Below, piece after piece: positions 26,879-35,604 of a DNA stretch of 64,000 bases. A program made the position numbers and the translations under genes. Below the pieces are notes generated by a model that did not search any database, was not told the DNA's origin, and saw only the letters and a list, made by a program, of their open reading frames with translations. The DNA is from CAVTQY01 sp963736975 (GTDB taxonomy: Bacteria; Pseudomonadota; Alphaproteobacteria; Acetobacterales; Acetobacteraceae), in the NCBI GenBank assembly GCA_963736975.1, contig CAVTQY010000002.1, positions 868,001 to 932,000 of the forward strand. Direction: 5' to 3'. The stretch's first letter is position 1. Every line of letters begins with the position of its first letter.

Positions 26879-27414
26879 GGCTTACTCTGCCGTCGGAGTT
26901 GTTGAGGCTTCTGCGCCGCGTGCCCTGATGCGCGGACCTGGCCCTCATCGCGTCGCCGGCCGTGTTTCCAGCGGCTGATGGCGCCCTCCATGGCGCTTCG
27001 TATCACCCGATAGAAATCCGCCATTTCCTGGAGACGCACGCTTACGGCCTTGGAGGCGACAAGTCCGGCGCCGGCATTGAATTGTCCGGCCAAGGCATCG
27101 AGTAGACGGTTCTGCTGCCGGATCATGGCTTCGTAATCGTCAGCCACCGCGTAAAGGGCGCGCTTCGTTCCGGGATCTGCATGGCGCTGCGCCAGGGTGT
27201 AGCTTTCGAGCAGGCGCGCGGCCACGCTTGCGCTGCTCTTGCTGATCCCGAGGTCGCCGGTGATCCGGTCGAGGCTGACGGGGCGAGGGCACAGTAGAAG
27301 ATATCCGTAGAGCCGGGCGGCGACGGGCGGCACGCCCCACGGCGTGAGCAGCCGCGCCACATCCTCCATGAACCTCCGGTCGCCCTTGCGCAGATTGTTC
27401 GACATATTCGGCAT
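26875..27414 (-). CDS. GbsR/MarR-like transcriptional regulator
   Basis: About 180-aa winged-helix regulator with MEDVARLLTPWGVPPVAARLYGYLLLC and the recognition region DRITGDLGISKSSASVAARLLES, typical of the GbsR branch. A long C-terminal helical part (residues 90-150) probably dimerises, and the last 30 residues are basic. Start ATG at 27414 (or 27405) is preferred over TTG at 27429, which has no ribosome binding site. The gene is coupled to the membrane methyltransferase downstream, which may be its target. The palindrome at 27404-27425 overlaps the start region. Confidence 0.8.
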   Translation of the reverse strand: MPNMSNNLRKGDRRFMEDVARLLTPWGVPPVAARLYGYLLLCPRPVSLDRITGDLGISKSSASVAARLLESYTLAQRHADPGTKRALYAVADDYEAMIRQQNRLLDALAGQFNAGAGLVASKAVSVRLQEMADFYRVIRSAMEGAISRWKHGRRRDEGQVRASGHAAQKPQQLRRQSKP

Positions 27415-27425
27415 ATTTCGAATAT
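27404..27425. promoter_or_regulatory. Inverted repeat over the GbsR-like start, possible autoregulatory operator
   Basis: ATATTCG-N8-CGAATAT is a perfect 7-8-7 inverted repeat in an A/T-rich patch unusual for this DNA, covering the start codons of the regulator gene. Self-binding is inferred. Confidence 0.45.
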
Positions 27426-27622
27426 CCAAAAGAAGGACGGCTAACGGCGAGCGTCAAGCCGGGAGAGGCTTATGCTTCCTTCTTGTTGCCGCGGTCATCC
27501 TTGTGGGACTGCCGACGGTTCTTTGTCGCGGTGCGATACCGCCGGTGCCGCAAGCTTCGGTTGCGCGGCCGGTCGGGGCGGGGTAATCCGCCGGTGTCCC
27601 GATTCGGTTCACGCGCGGTGGA

Positions 27623-28636
27623 GTGGTGACTGCTGGCCTGCTGACGGAGCGGCTGTCCTTGCCGCCGGGCCGGCCGCGGCGCCGGCTGGGGCCGGCCGTC
27701 ACCTCCGTGCTGCTGCACGCCCTGGTTTTGGCCGCCCTGCTGGTGACGATCAAGCTGAGTCCGCGCGAGGAAAACTGGCTGCCCCCGCCGGCCTCGGTGG
27801 ACATGGTGTTCCAGGGCGGGTCGAAGGAAGCGCCGTCCGCGCCCAATCCAACCCCGGAGCGGAAGGAGCTTCCGCCTACCCCGGCCCCACCGGCTGCCGC
27901 GCCGTCTCTGCCCACCCCCCCGACCCCCCCGACGCCCCGGGTGGTTCAGGCGCCGCCGACCCCGCCCGTACCGCCGCCGGTCGCTGCGCAGCCCGCGCCG
28001 GCCCCCAGCCCGCCGCAAGTGGTGCAGACGAAGCCGTCGCCGGCCCCGCGCCCCGCGACCACCGAGCCGATGGAAAGCTCGATCCAGTTGGTCCCGCCAC
28101 CGCCGCTGCAATTGCCGCCCTTGCGCCCGCCCGCAGCGGCCCGCCCGGCAATCCCGCCGCGTCCGGTCGCGCCGCCGCGGCCTCGGTCGAGCTTCCCGGC
28201 GCCGATGGCCTATTCCTTCAACGGCTCGCCGCGCTCTGACCCGTCGCGTCCTCTGGCCGGGCGGCGGAGCGGGATCGACCTGTCATTCGCTCCGGCCGGC
28301 CGTTCTTCCGATCGGCTGCAGCCGCAGGCTCGCGTCGATAACGATCAGGTCGGCGAAGACTGGCTCAATCTTGTCTCTGCCTGGTGGCGTCGGCACGCCT
28401 ATTACCCGGCGGAGGCGGGTATGAACGGCGAGCAGGGGGATGTCACCGTCCGGGTGGTGGTGCGCCGTGACGGTAAGGTGGAATCGGTGCGGTTGGAGCA
28501 CAGCAACCGCTCCCCCTGGCTGAACATGGCCTCGGTGGCGGTGTTTCGAAACGCCAATCTGCCGCCGTTACCCGCAGATGTGACGGCAGAGAGCGTTCCG
28601 ATGCATTTCACCATCCATTACATGATCATCAACTGA
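27623..28636 (+). CDS. TonB-like energy transducer protein
   Basis: 337-aa protein with an N-terminal membrane anchor (about residues 23-45), a very long Pro/Ala-rich linker (about 50-190, including many PxP repeats) and a C-terminal TonB domain (about 240-337) with YPAEAGMNGEQGDVTVRVVVRRDGKV. The linker should span the periplasm so that the tip can contact TonB-dependent outer-membrane receptors. No exbB/exbD or receptor gene is adjacent. GTG at 27623 (or 27626) follows GGTGGAG. The 3' end overlaps the convergent gene by eight bases. Confidence 0.82.
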   Translation: MVTAGLLTERLSLPPGRPRRRLGPAVTSVLLHALVLAALLVTIKLSPREENWLPPPASVDMVFQGGSKEAPSAPNPTPERKELPPTPAPPAAAPSLPTPPTPPTPRVVQAPPTPPVPPPVAAQPAPAPSPPQVVQTKPSPAPRPATTEPMESSIQLVPPPPLQLPPLRPPAAARPAIPPRPVAPPRPRSSFPAPMAYSFNGSPRSDPSRPLAGRRSGIDLSFAPAGRSSDRLQPQARVDNDQVGEDWLNLVSAWWRRHAYYPAEAGMNGEQGDVTVRVVVRRDGKVESVRLEHSNRSPWLNMASVAVFRNANLPPLPADVTAESVPMHFTIHYMIIN

Positions 28637-29420
28637 CGGCCTTCCGCCGGTGGCGGACCAGGCCGAGCGCCAACAGCCCGGAGGCCAGCAGTCCGAGGCT
28701 TGCCGGGGCGGGCACGGCGGTGCCGGTGATCGTATCGTTGGCGCAGTCGCCGGTACCCCAGAGCAAATCGAATTTTCCGCCGAGAATCCCGCGGTTCTTG
28801 CCGCTGAGCGACAGGGCCACGTCAACGATGTAATCACTGCCGTTCGGCAGCGTCGTCACCGTGGCGCCGGCAAGGAAGGTGCCGCTGGTCAACACCGTCG
28901 GCGGGATCTCGGTCGGCGATGCAGCGCCGTGCGGCACGTATTCGCCGCCGTAGATGAAGCTCGTCCGCGGCCCCCAGATATTCTGGGAAGTCAGAAAGCC
29001 GGAGACGCTGTAGAGCCCGGCGGTGGTGGTGCCGCCATTTGGTCCCTGAGAGCCGAGCGCGATCGCGTAATTGAACGGTGCGCTGCTATAGCCCTTGGCC
29101 GGATTGCGCAGGAACAGGTCGGCATAATAGGCGCAGGTGGAACCGAAGCAGTCGGTGCCGCTGAACTGCGTGTAGATTTTGAAATCCACGTTCAGCGTGC
29201 CGTCGGAGCTGGTGCGCGTGACGACGATCTTCTGCGTGTCGAACCCAGTGCCGATCACGTCGCCCTGGTCCGATCCGCCGAACCAGCCGGTCGGCGAAAA
29301 ACCGTTGAACGAGATGTCGTCGGTCGTGTCGTTGATGGTCTGCACGGTCGCTTGCGCCCCGTGCGTGGTGACCAGCCCACCGGCAAGCAGCGCCGCGGCG
29401 AGCAGTGTGGAAAGCTGCAT
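28629..29420 (-). CDS. PEP-CTERM-like secreted protein (VPAP variant tail)
   Basis: 263-aa protein with a signal peptide (residues 1-25, ending GAQA), a Ser/Thr/Gly-rich beta-type body, and a tail VPAPASLGLLASGLLALGL followed by VRHRRKAVS. This is the PEP-CTERM architecture with VPAP in place of VPEP. Two cysteine pairs (DCFGSTC and GDC) may form disulfides. It is unrelated by eye to the three tandem paralogues at 16-19 kb apart from the tail. Function unknown; probably envelope or matrix associated. Confidence 0.72.
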   Translation of the reverse strand: MQLSTLLAAALLAGGLVTTHGAQATVQTINDTTDDISFNGFSPTGWFGGSDQGDVIGTGFDTQKIVVTRTSSDGTLNVDFKIYTQFSGTDCFGSTCAYYADLFLRNPAKGYSSAPFNYAIALGSQGPNGGTTTAGLYSVSGFLTSQNIWGPRTSFIYGGEYVPHGAASPTEIPPTVLTSGTFLAGATVTTLPNGSDYIVDVALSLSGKNRGILGGKFDLLWGTGDCANDTITGTAVPAPASLGLLASGLLALGLVRHRRKAVS

Positions 29421-29573
29421 CGGGAAAAGCCTCCAGAACGATCTCAGGTTGAGAGCTCGGAGGCTTCTTGCCGCCCGACCGCTCGTCCGCCAGCACGAGC
29501 GGTGCGTTATTTACCTCATGTTAGACAGAAGACAAAGCTAAGTTCTCAAAAACGAGACGGGTCTCACGCTCCC

Positions 29574-30794
29574 TTAGGCCGCGATGGCCGGTCGCCGTCT
29601 ATCCGGGGTGAGATAGTCGGCCATCCCATCCGCATACCATTCGACGAACTTGATGACATGCCCTTCGCGGATTTGCGAATAGGGGCCGGGCTGATAGCCC
29701 AGGCTCCTGATGCCCTCCTGGTTGCGTTCGCATAGGTCGCGGTCCTGGTCGTTGGTGACCGACCACAGCTCGGCGAGTGTCTTCGGATCGTAGTCCCGCC
29801 CTTCCTCGGCTTCGGCGCTGACGTACCAGTTGGAGGTAACCAGGGTGCGGTCCACGCCGAGCGGCAGGGCGCGGAAGAAGAAGGCGTAGTCGCCCAGCAC
29901 ATGGGCGAACATGCTGGGGAAATGGAACCAGCGCATCGAGCCGATATCGCCGTGCGGCACCTTGCCCAGCAGCTTGGAGCACACCGGCTTGCCGTCCATG
30001 CTGAGTGTGACCGCGCCGCGGGTGACCGGCATCCGGCTGAGCTGGAAATCGGCCCCGGAGGCACTGCCCGGCGTCAGCCCCGCGTCGCGGCATTTCCGCG
30101 CATGTTCGAGGGCAAAGGGTTCGTCGGAATCGGCGTCGAAGCGGAGGAAGAAGGTGCGCGTCAGCTCCGGGTGCCGCGCATGGCAGTGATAGCACTCGCG
30201 CGAGTTCTCGATGACGAGCTTCCAGTTGGCGTTGATGACGATGTCTTCCGACCAGGCGAGCTTGGCGCTGCGGAGGTCGTGCGGCGCGAGGTACGGGCCG
30301 AGCATCGAGCTGAATTCGGCGAAGTCCGGCGGATCATCCGCGAGGCAGACAAAGATCATGCCCTCAAAGCGGGCGACATTGACCGGCTTGAGCGCGATGC
30401 CCGCAGGGTCGAACTCGTCATGCATCTCACCGGCATAGGTGAGCTTGCCTTTCAGGTCATAGGTCCACTGGTGATACGGGCAGGCGAGGGAACGCGCCTT
30501 GCCCCGCCCCGGCTGGCAGATCGTTGACCCGCGATGGCGGCAGGTGTTGAAAAAAGCACCTATTTCGCCATCGTTGTCGCGCAACACGACCACGGAGCTG
30601 CGCGCGATGTCGAGCACGACATACTCGCCCGGCGATTTCAGCTCGCATTCCAGGCCGACAAAAATCCAACGGCGCTCGAAGATGCCCTTCAGGTCCAGCT
30701 CGTAGAAATCCGGATCGGTGTAGAACGGCTGCGGCAGCGAGTATTGCCGCTTGCGAGAGCGGAGCAGGTCGAGCATGTCGGACGCGCGCGCCAT
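29574..30794 (-). CDS. Rieske non-heme iron oxygenase, GbcA-like large subunit
   Basis: 406-aa aromatic-ring-hydroxylating-type oxygenase alpha subunit. The Rieske [2Fe-2S] ligands are CRH (near residue 87) and CPYHQW about 18 residues later. The mononuclear iron region is NSRECYHCHARHPEL (near 205), which resembles glycine betaine/stachydrine-type N-demethylases more than ring dioxygenases. ATG at 30794 has GGGAGA upstream; a frame to 30923 crosses an intergenic repeat and is rejected. The FAD oxidoreductase and peptide-type ABC genes upstream in the same island suggest oxidative removal of N-alkyl groups from an imported quaternary or secondary amine. No dedicated reductase gene is adjacent unless the FAD/[2Fe-2S] protein serves. 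Confidence 0.85.
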   Translation of the reverse strand: MARASDMLDLLRSRKRQYSLPQPFYTDPDFYELDLKGIFERRWIFVGLECELKSPGEYVVLDIARSSVVVLRDNDGEIGAFFNTCRHRGSTICQPGRGKARSLACPYHQWTYDLKGKLTYAGEMHDEFDPAGIALKPVNVARFEGMIFVCLADDPPDFAEFSSMLGPYLAPHDLRSAKLAWSEDIVINANWKLVIENSRECYHCHARHPELTRTFFLRFDADSDEPFALEHARKCRDAGLTPGSASGADFQLSRMPVTRGAVTLSMDGKPVCSKLLGKVPHGDIGSMRWFHFPSMFAHVLGDYAFFFRALPLGVDRTLVTSNWYVSAEAEEGRDYDPKTLAELWSVTNDQDRDLCERNQEGIRSLGYQPGPYSQIREGHVIKFVEWYADGMADYLTPDRRRPAIAA

Positions 30795-30863
30795 TCGGTT
30801 TCTCCCGGAAAATACACGCACATTATGCTGCCGACGACCGGTCGTTGTCGAGTGATGCAAACC

Positions 30864-30970
30864 ACCTCTCTCGCTGTGCGGGAGGTCGGTTCGCGAAGCG
30901 AACTGGGTGAGGGTGCCGGGCACGAGGCCCTCACCCGCCGCGCTACGCGCGGCGACCTCTCCCGCAGGTG
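30864..30970. repeat. Palindromic intergenic repeat inside the Rieske/FAD gene cluster
   Basis: Inverted element with arms CTCTCTCGCTGTGCGGGAGG and CGACCTCTCCCGCAGG, inner arms GGGTGAGGG and CCCTCACCC, and sub-hairpins TTCGCGAAGCGAA and GCCGCGCTACGCGCGGC. It has the look of a multi-copy dispersed repeat and lies between two genes of the same direction. Confidence 0.6.
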
Positions 30971-30986
30971 TAAGGGGGCGCTGCGA

Positions 30987-32156
30987 TTAATTTACAGCGG
31001 CAATCTGTTCCCCCGGCGGCGCCCACGGCACCCAGCCCGCCTTGGCCTGCCAGTCCGGTTCGATCCCCTGAAAACGCCGCAGCCCGAGCCAGGTCAGGTC
31101 GGCGAAATCGCAGCGTCCCTGGATGACCAGTTGCGCCAGCGCATGACCGGAAGCCGGCGACAAGCCGAAGCCCACGCTCGACATGGTGGCCACCACCACG
31201 TTCGAGGGATCCTCCAGCCGATCGAGAATGGGTCGGCCGTCCGGTGTGTTCTCGATCACCCCGGCCCAACTGCGGATCACCCGGATATGCGCGAGCTTCG
31301 GGAACATCTCCGCCAGCCGCCGCGCCAGGCTGCGCACCACCGGCGAGTTCACCGGGCGCGGCGTGCGCGGATCCATCAGCTCGATCCACTCATGCGGCCC
31401 GCCGCCGTAGGCGAGATTGCCGCGCAGCGTCTGCCGCCCATACAACCCATTACCGTCCGTGCCGCCGTAACGGATCAGCGGCACGGGCTCGGTGACGATC
31501 ATCTCGGCGCGCGCCGACGCTACAGGCACCTCGACGCCGAGCATCGCGGCGATCCGCCCGGTATGCGGGCCGGCGGCGATCACCACCGCGTCGCAGCCGA
31601 TCACGCCCTGGTCGGTTTCGACCGCCACGGCCTTGCCGCCACGCACCTGGATGCCGGTGACGGTCGTGTGCTGCAGGATCGTGCCGCCGAGATCCTGAAT
31701 CGCCCAGGCATAGGCCTGCACCGTCCGCTGCGGGTTGGCATGGCCGCCGAAATGGAAAAGCAGACCGCCGGGTGCGGCGTCGCCCACCCAGGGCACCAGC
31801 TCACGCAACGATTGCGGGTCCAGTCGCTCGACATGGAAGCCCTGGGATTCGGCAACCTTCGCGCCATGCTCGTACAGCTCGAGCTGGCCCGGCGTGACCG
31901 CCACGCGGATGCGCCGGGGCTGGTGCTCGGTCGGGTAGCCCAGCAGGTCGGCCATCATCGGCCACAGGCGCTGCTCCTCGCGGAACAGCGGGCTGGTGGG
32001 ATGCGTTGCCCCGCCGCCGTTACGGCCCGATGCCTCCCAGCCGATGATCCCCTTCTCCACCAGCGTAACCGGCACGCCTTCGCGGCGCAGCCACCACGCC
32101 GTGCTGAGCCCAGTGGCGCCGCCGCCGATCACCACAACTCTGGTGCCGGCGCTCAT
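30987..32156 (-). CDS. FAD-dependent amine oxidoreductase, SoxB/DAO-like
   Basis: 389-aa flavoenzyme of the D-amino-acid oxidase family. The dinucleotide-binding motif VVVIGGGATGLSTAWWL is at the N-terminus, then GRNGGG, VVIAAGPHTGRI near 190 and the C-terminal FAD loop SSVGFGLSPASGHALA. It resembles beta subunits of heteromeric sarcosine oxidase, opine oxidase and hydroxyproline dehydrogenase. ATG at 32156 overlaps the stop of the upstream gene (ATGA), so the two encode a complex. The longer frame to 32255 is read-through overlap. The natural substrate is probably an N-methyl amino acid, opine or imino acid; inference. Confidence 0.82.
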   Translation of the reverse strand: MSAGTRVVVIGGGATGLSTAWWLRREGVPVTLVEKGIIGWEASGRNGGGATHPTSPLFREEQRLWPMMADLLGYPTEHQPRRIRVAVTPGQLELYEHGAKVAESQGFHVERLDPQSLRELVPWVGDAAPGGLLFHFGGHANPQRTVQAYAWAIQDLGGTILQHTTVTGIQVRGGKAVAVETDQGVIGCDAVVIAAGPHTGRIAAMLGVEVPVASARAEMIVTEPVPLIRYGGTDGNGLYGRQTLRGNLAYGGGPHEWIELMDPRTPRPVNSPVVRSLARRLAEMFPKLAHIRVIRSWAGVIENTPDGRPILDRLEDPSNVVVATMSSVGFGLSPASGHALAQLVIQGRCDFADLTWLGLRRFQGIEPDWQAKAGWVPWAPPGEQIAAVN

Positions 32157-33754
32157 TTCGCCACATCCCTGAGACCCATGCGGTCGTCGCGCGGGTCGAT
32201 CACGTCGGGCACAGGCTCCCATTGCGGCAACCACTGGCTGGGGATGCCGAACCATGTCACCCAGTGGCGCCGCATCTCCGGGGTTTCGTCATGCGCCGAC
32301 AGTACGGACAGGGGCAGCGGGCGCACCGGCGCGCGGTAGCTCGGCATGGGCACGCTGCCGGTCGGCTGGTTGCCCTGCATCGCCAACAGCACCTGCACCT
32401 GCTCGCGGCAGCGGCGCCCCTGGCAGGCGCCCATTCCGCCGCGGGTGAGCCGTTTGATCTGGTCCTGGTTGATCGGTCCGTCGGCGGCGAGGCTGCGCAG
32501 GTCGCGCGCCGCGAACTTCGTCTGATCGTAAGTCAGATAACGCGGCGGGCGGACCCCCAGCAGGTCGCGCAGCCCGACTTCCTCGCACCGGCAGATCATG
32601 AGATCGGCGCCGCTTTCGACATGCGCCTGCAGCCATTGCCGGCGCGGCCCGTCGCGGTCGGGCAACGGCCCAAGCTTCGGGGCGGCCAATGCTTCGACCG
32701 CGATGCCCGCATCGCCCGCGGCGGCGCGGGCGGCGCGGCGGCCGGCGGCAGCGGCGAGGGACGGATCGGCGATGCCCGCATCTGTGATGCCGGTGCAATC
32801 GCCGGCGGCGTAGATGCCGGCGGCGGAGGTTCGTGCTTCGGCGTCGAGCGCCGGGACGAAGCCGCCCAGCTCGGGGCGCCAGATGATTTGCGCGCCCAAC
32901 AGATCGAACAGCTCGACAGTGGGCACGAGGTCGAGCGCGGAAATCACGGTGTCACAACGAATCTCGATCGCCGCGTCGGGGGCGGCGAGGGGAGCGATGC
33001 GCAGGCCTTCCATCTCGGCGCTGCCGAGCGTGTCCCGCACGACATGACCTGTATGCACGGCGACGCCCTGGCTCCGGAGTTGCGCCAGCGCGGGATCCGG
33101 CGATGGCCGGACGCGCACGTCGATCATCGCCGCCATTTCGGCGCCGGCCGCTTGCGCCTGTGCCGCCGCGGCAAGCCCGAGTGCGCCGGCACCAAGGATC
33201 GCCACGCGGCGGCCGGAGAATGCCTGATACAGCCCGGTTGCCGCCGCCAACCCCTGCGCGCCAACGACGCCTGGGCGATCCCAGCCGGGAAACGCCAGCG
33301 CGAGGTCGCGCGCACCGGCCGCCACGATGATGCGCTCGAATGAAACCAACCAGGACCGTTCCTCGTCCGCAAGACCCAGCAGCTTCTGCGGCAGGGCGCG
33401 GCTGGTTTCACCGTTGACGAACGCGCCCCAGGCATAGACGCCGAGGCGGACATCGATCCCCGCTTCGAACGCCTGCTCGAGCTCCGGCCGCGCCGCCACC
33501 ACGCGTTCCAGCATGCGCGGCTTGTTCTGCACAGCGGCGTCCATCCGCTCGCCGAACAGGAACGGCACATCGAGGCCGATCAGCGGCGAAGCGACCGGGT
33601 GTTCATCAATCAGCATGACGTCGAGGCCGAGGCGCTTCGCCTCCAGCGCGGCGGCGATGCCGGCGGGACCGGCGCCGAGCACGAGCAGCTTTGCGTGGTC
33701 GGTGACCGGAAAATCCTTGCCCGCCAGTGAGGAGGGGTCGATCGGCTGCGTCAT
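32153..33754 (-). CDS. FAD/NAD(P)-binding oxidoreductase with C-terminal [2Fe-2S] domain, amine dehydrogenase alpha-like subunit
   Basis: 533-aa protein similar in layout to opine oxidase A / HcnB / hydroxyproline dehydrogenase alpha subunits. It has an N-terminal FAD motif VLGAGPAGIAAALEA (about residues 25-39), a second nucleotide-binding motif ILGAGALGLAAAAQA (about 185), and GIYAAGDCTG. Cysteines ICRCEEVG and GMGACQGRRC form a BFD-like [2Fe-2S] site near residues 390-450. ATG at 33754 with AGGAAA upstream is preferred to the frame start at 33787. It would pass electrons from the DAO-like partner to an acceptor, perhaps the Rieske oxygenase. Confidence 0.82.
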   Translation of the reverse strand: MTQPIDPSSLAGKDFPVTDHAKLLVLGAGPAGIAAALEAKRLGLDVMLIDEHPVASPLIGLDVPFLFGERMDAAVQNKPRMLERVVAARPELEQAFEAGIDVRLGVYAWGAFVNGETSRALPQKLLGLADEERSWLVSFERIIVAAGARDLALAFPGWDRPGVVGAQGLAAATGLYQAFSGRRVAILGAGALGLAAAAQAQAAGAEMAAMIDVRVRPSPDPALAQLRSQGVAVHTGHVVRDTLGSAEMEGLRIAPLAAPDAAIEIRCDTVISALDLVPTVELFDLLGAQIIWRPELGGFVPALDAEARTSAAGIYAAGDCTGITDAGIADPSLAAAAGRRAARAAAGDAGIAVEALAAPKLGPLPDRDGPRRQWLQAHVESGADLMICRCEEVGLRDLLGVRPPRYLTYDQTKFAARDLRSLAADGPINQDQIKRLTRGGMGACQGRRCREQVQVLLAMQGNQPTGSVPMPSYRAPVRPLPLSVLSAHDETPEMRRHWVTWFGIPSQWLPQWEPVPDVIDPRDDRMGLRDVAK

Positions 33755-33799
33755 ATTTCCTGGGCCATTTTCGCCTCGTGCGCACAAGCTAGTTGCATG

Positions 33800-33814
33800 C
33801 TGCCCGCTGGGCAG
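33800..33814. promoter_or_regulatory. Small palindrome in the divergent catabolic promoter region
   Basis: CTGCCC-GCT-GGGCAG is a perfect 6-3-6 inverted repeat in the 157-base gap between the divergent oxidoreductase and transporter genes, a natural place for an operator controlling both. No regulator gene is adjacent, and GC-rich palindromes of this size can be chance. Confidence 0.3.
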
Positions 33815-33911
33815 TATCCTGCCGCCGGCCGTTCAGCGCGAACAGCACGGCCCAATGGCGGGTACAGCACCAATGGTGCGGTCGCAAGGTTGACCACAGG
33901 TGGAGGGCTTC

Positions 33912-35594
33912 ATGCGAGACGATACAACCAATCGGAATGTCGAGTCCCTGAAACGGCAGTTCGCCGACGGCAAGATCGGACGCCGCGAATTCGTCCGCTT
34001 CGCTGCGCTGGTCGGCATGGCGGTGCCGACCGCCTACGCGCTGGTGGGCGAGGCTCCGCCGGCCCGGGCCGCGCAGATGCCGACGGGCGGTACCTTGCGC
34101 ATCGCCAACCGCGTGCCCGATCTCAAGAACCCGCACGCCTATTCCTGGGGCACCTATGACAGCAATGTCAGCCGTCAGGTCGTCGAATACCTGACGCTGA
34201 CGGACGACCACAACGTCACCCATCCTTATCTGCTGAAAGGCTGGCAGGTCAGCGAGGACCTCAAGACCTGGACGCTGAACCTGCGCCCGGACCTCAAATG
34301 GCACAACGGCGAGGACTTCACTGCCGACGACGTGGTGTGGAACCTCCATCATTTGCTTGATCCCGCCGTCGGATCATCGCTGGTCGGGCTGATGAAAAGC
34401 TATCTCATGAAGGAGGAGGATGGCGGCACCGACGCCAAGGGGAAACCCAAGAAGGTCATGGTGCTCTGGGATGCCAATGCAATCCAGAAGGTGGATTCCC
34501 ATACCGTTCAACTGAATCTCAAGCAGCCGCAGATTTCCGTGCCCGAGCATCTGTTCCATTACCCGGCGGCAATGCTTTATCCGGCCGAAAAGGGTGTGTT
34601 CGCCCCGGGGTCGCAGGGCACCGGCCCGTTCGAACTGGTTTCGGTCGAGATCGGCCGCCGGGCGGTGGTGAAAGCACACCGGCCGTATTGGGGCGGTATC
34701 TGGAACGAGGGCCCCTATCTCGACGGGATCGAGTTCATTGATCTTGGCGACGATGCTTCGGCGCCGATTTCCGCGCTCGCCTCCGGACAGGTCCATGGGC
34801 TGATGAGCGCCGATCCGTCGCAATACGCGGCGTTCAAGCAGTTGCCCCACACCAAGTTCTATTCCGTGCACACCGCCGGGACGGCGGTGCTGCGCATGAA
34901 GGTGACCGAAAAGCCATGGACCGACCCGCGCGTGCGCAAAGCGATGCGCCTGGGCCTCGATACAAAAGAAATAATGGAGGTCGCGCTCCGCGGCCTCGGT
35001 CAGCCCGGCGATCACATCCATGTCGCGCCGGTGCAGCCTGATTACCAGCCGATCCCGCCGATGCCACGCGACGTCGAGGCGGCGAAGAAACTCCTTGCCG
35101 ACGCCGGCTATCCGAACGGCTTCCAGACTGTGCTCTACGTGCCGAACGACGTTGCCTGGGTCGGGGCGGAAGCGCAGGCTGCGGCCGAGCAGTGGAAGGC
35201 GATCGGCGTCCAGGTGAAGCTCAACGTGGTGCCCGGGGCCGAATACTGGGACAACTGGACCAAGGTGCCGTTCGGCGCCACTACCTGGCTGCACCGGCCA
35301 TACGGGCTGATGATCCTCGACCTCGCTTACCGAACTGGCGTGCCGTGGAACGAAACCAGCTACTCCAACCCTGAGTTCGACAAGTTGCTGGACGAAGCCG
35401 ACAGCACGATCGACCTCGCCAAACGGCGCGAGGTGATGGGCAAGTTGGAGACCATCATGCACGAGGACGGTCCGGTGGCGCAGCCGCTATGGCAGGACGT
35501 CTTCAGCTTCTGGAATGAGTCGGTGGAAGGCTACACGCAGCACCCGTCCGACTATCTGTTCGGTGCCCGGATCGCTTTGCAGCGGACGGCCTGA
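33912..35594 (+). CDS. Peptide/opine-type ABC transporter substrate-binding protein, Tat-exported
   Basis: 560-aa SBP_bac_5 family protein. A twin-arginine signal (GRREFVRFAALVGMAVPTAY, residues about 23-42) precedes the cleavage area near ARAAQ. The body carries the family pattern WTLNLRPDLKWHNGEDFTADDV and GTGPFELV. Tat export fits a folded or cofactor-dependent protein and is seen in several solute-binding proteins of this group. ATG at 33912 has GGAGGG upstream. It leads a five-gene transporter run and diverges from the oxidoreductase genes. Ligand unknown; context suggests an amine, betaine, opine or small peptide. Confidence 0.85.
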   Translation: MRDDTTNRNVESLKRQFADGKIGRREFVRFAALVGMAVPTAYALVGEAPPARAAQMPTGGTLRIANRVPDLKNPHAYSWGTYDSNVSRQVVEYLTLTDDHNVTHPYLLKGWQVSEDLKTWTLNLRPDLKWHNGEDFTADDVVWNLHHLLDPAVGSSLVGLMKSYLMKEEDGGTDAKGKPKKVMVLWDANAIQKVDSHTVQLNLKQPQISVPEHLFHYPAAMLYPAEKGVFAPGSQGTGPFELVSVEIGRRAVVKAHRPYWGGIWNEGPYLDGIEFIDLGDDASAPISALASGQVHGLMSADPSQYAAFKQLPHTKFYSVHTAGTAVLRMKVTEKPWTDPRVRKAMRLGLDTKEIMEVALRGLGQPGDHIHVAPVQPDYQPIPPMPRDVEAAKKLLADAGYPNGFQTVLYVPNDVAWVGAEAQAAAEQWKAIGVQVKLNVVPGAEYWDNWTKVPFGATTWLHRPYGLMILDLAYRTGVPWNETSYSNPEFDKLLDEADSTIDLAKRREVMGKLETIMHEDGPVAQPLWQDVFSFWNESVEGYTQHPSDYLFGARIALQRTA

Positions 35595-35604
35595 GCATCG
35601 CCTT

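Noticed and set aside
30534..32339. Plus-strand open frame of 601 codons across the Rieske and FAD genes
   Set aside because: Crosses an intergenic repeat and two real genes in opposite orientation; composition is typical of an antisense shadow.
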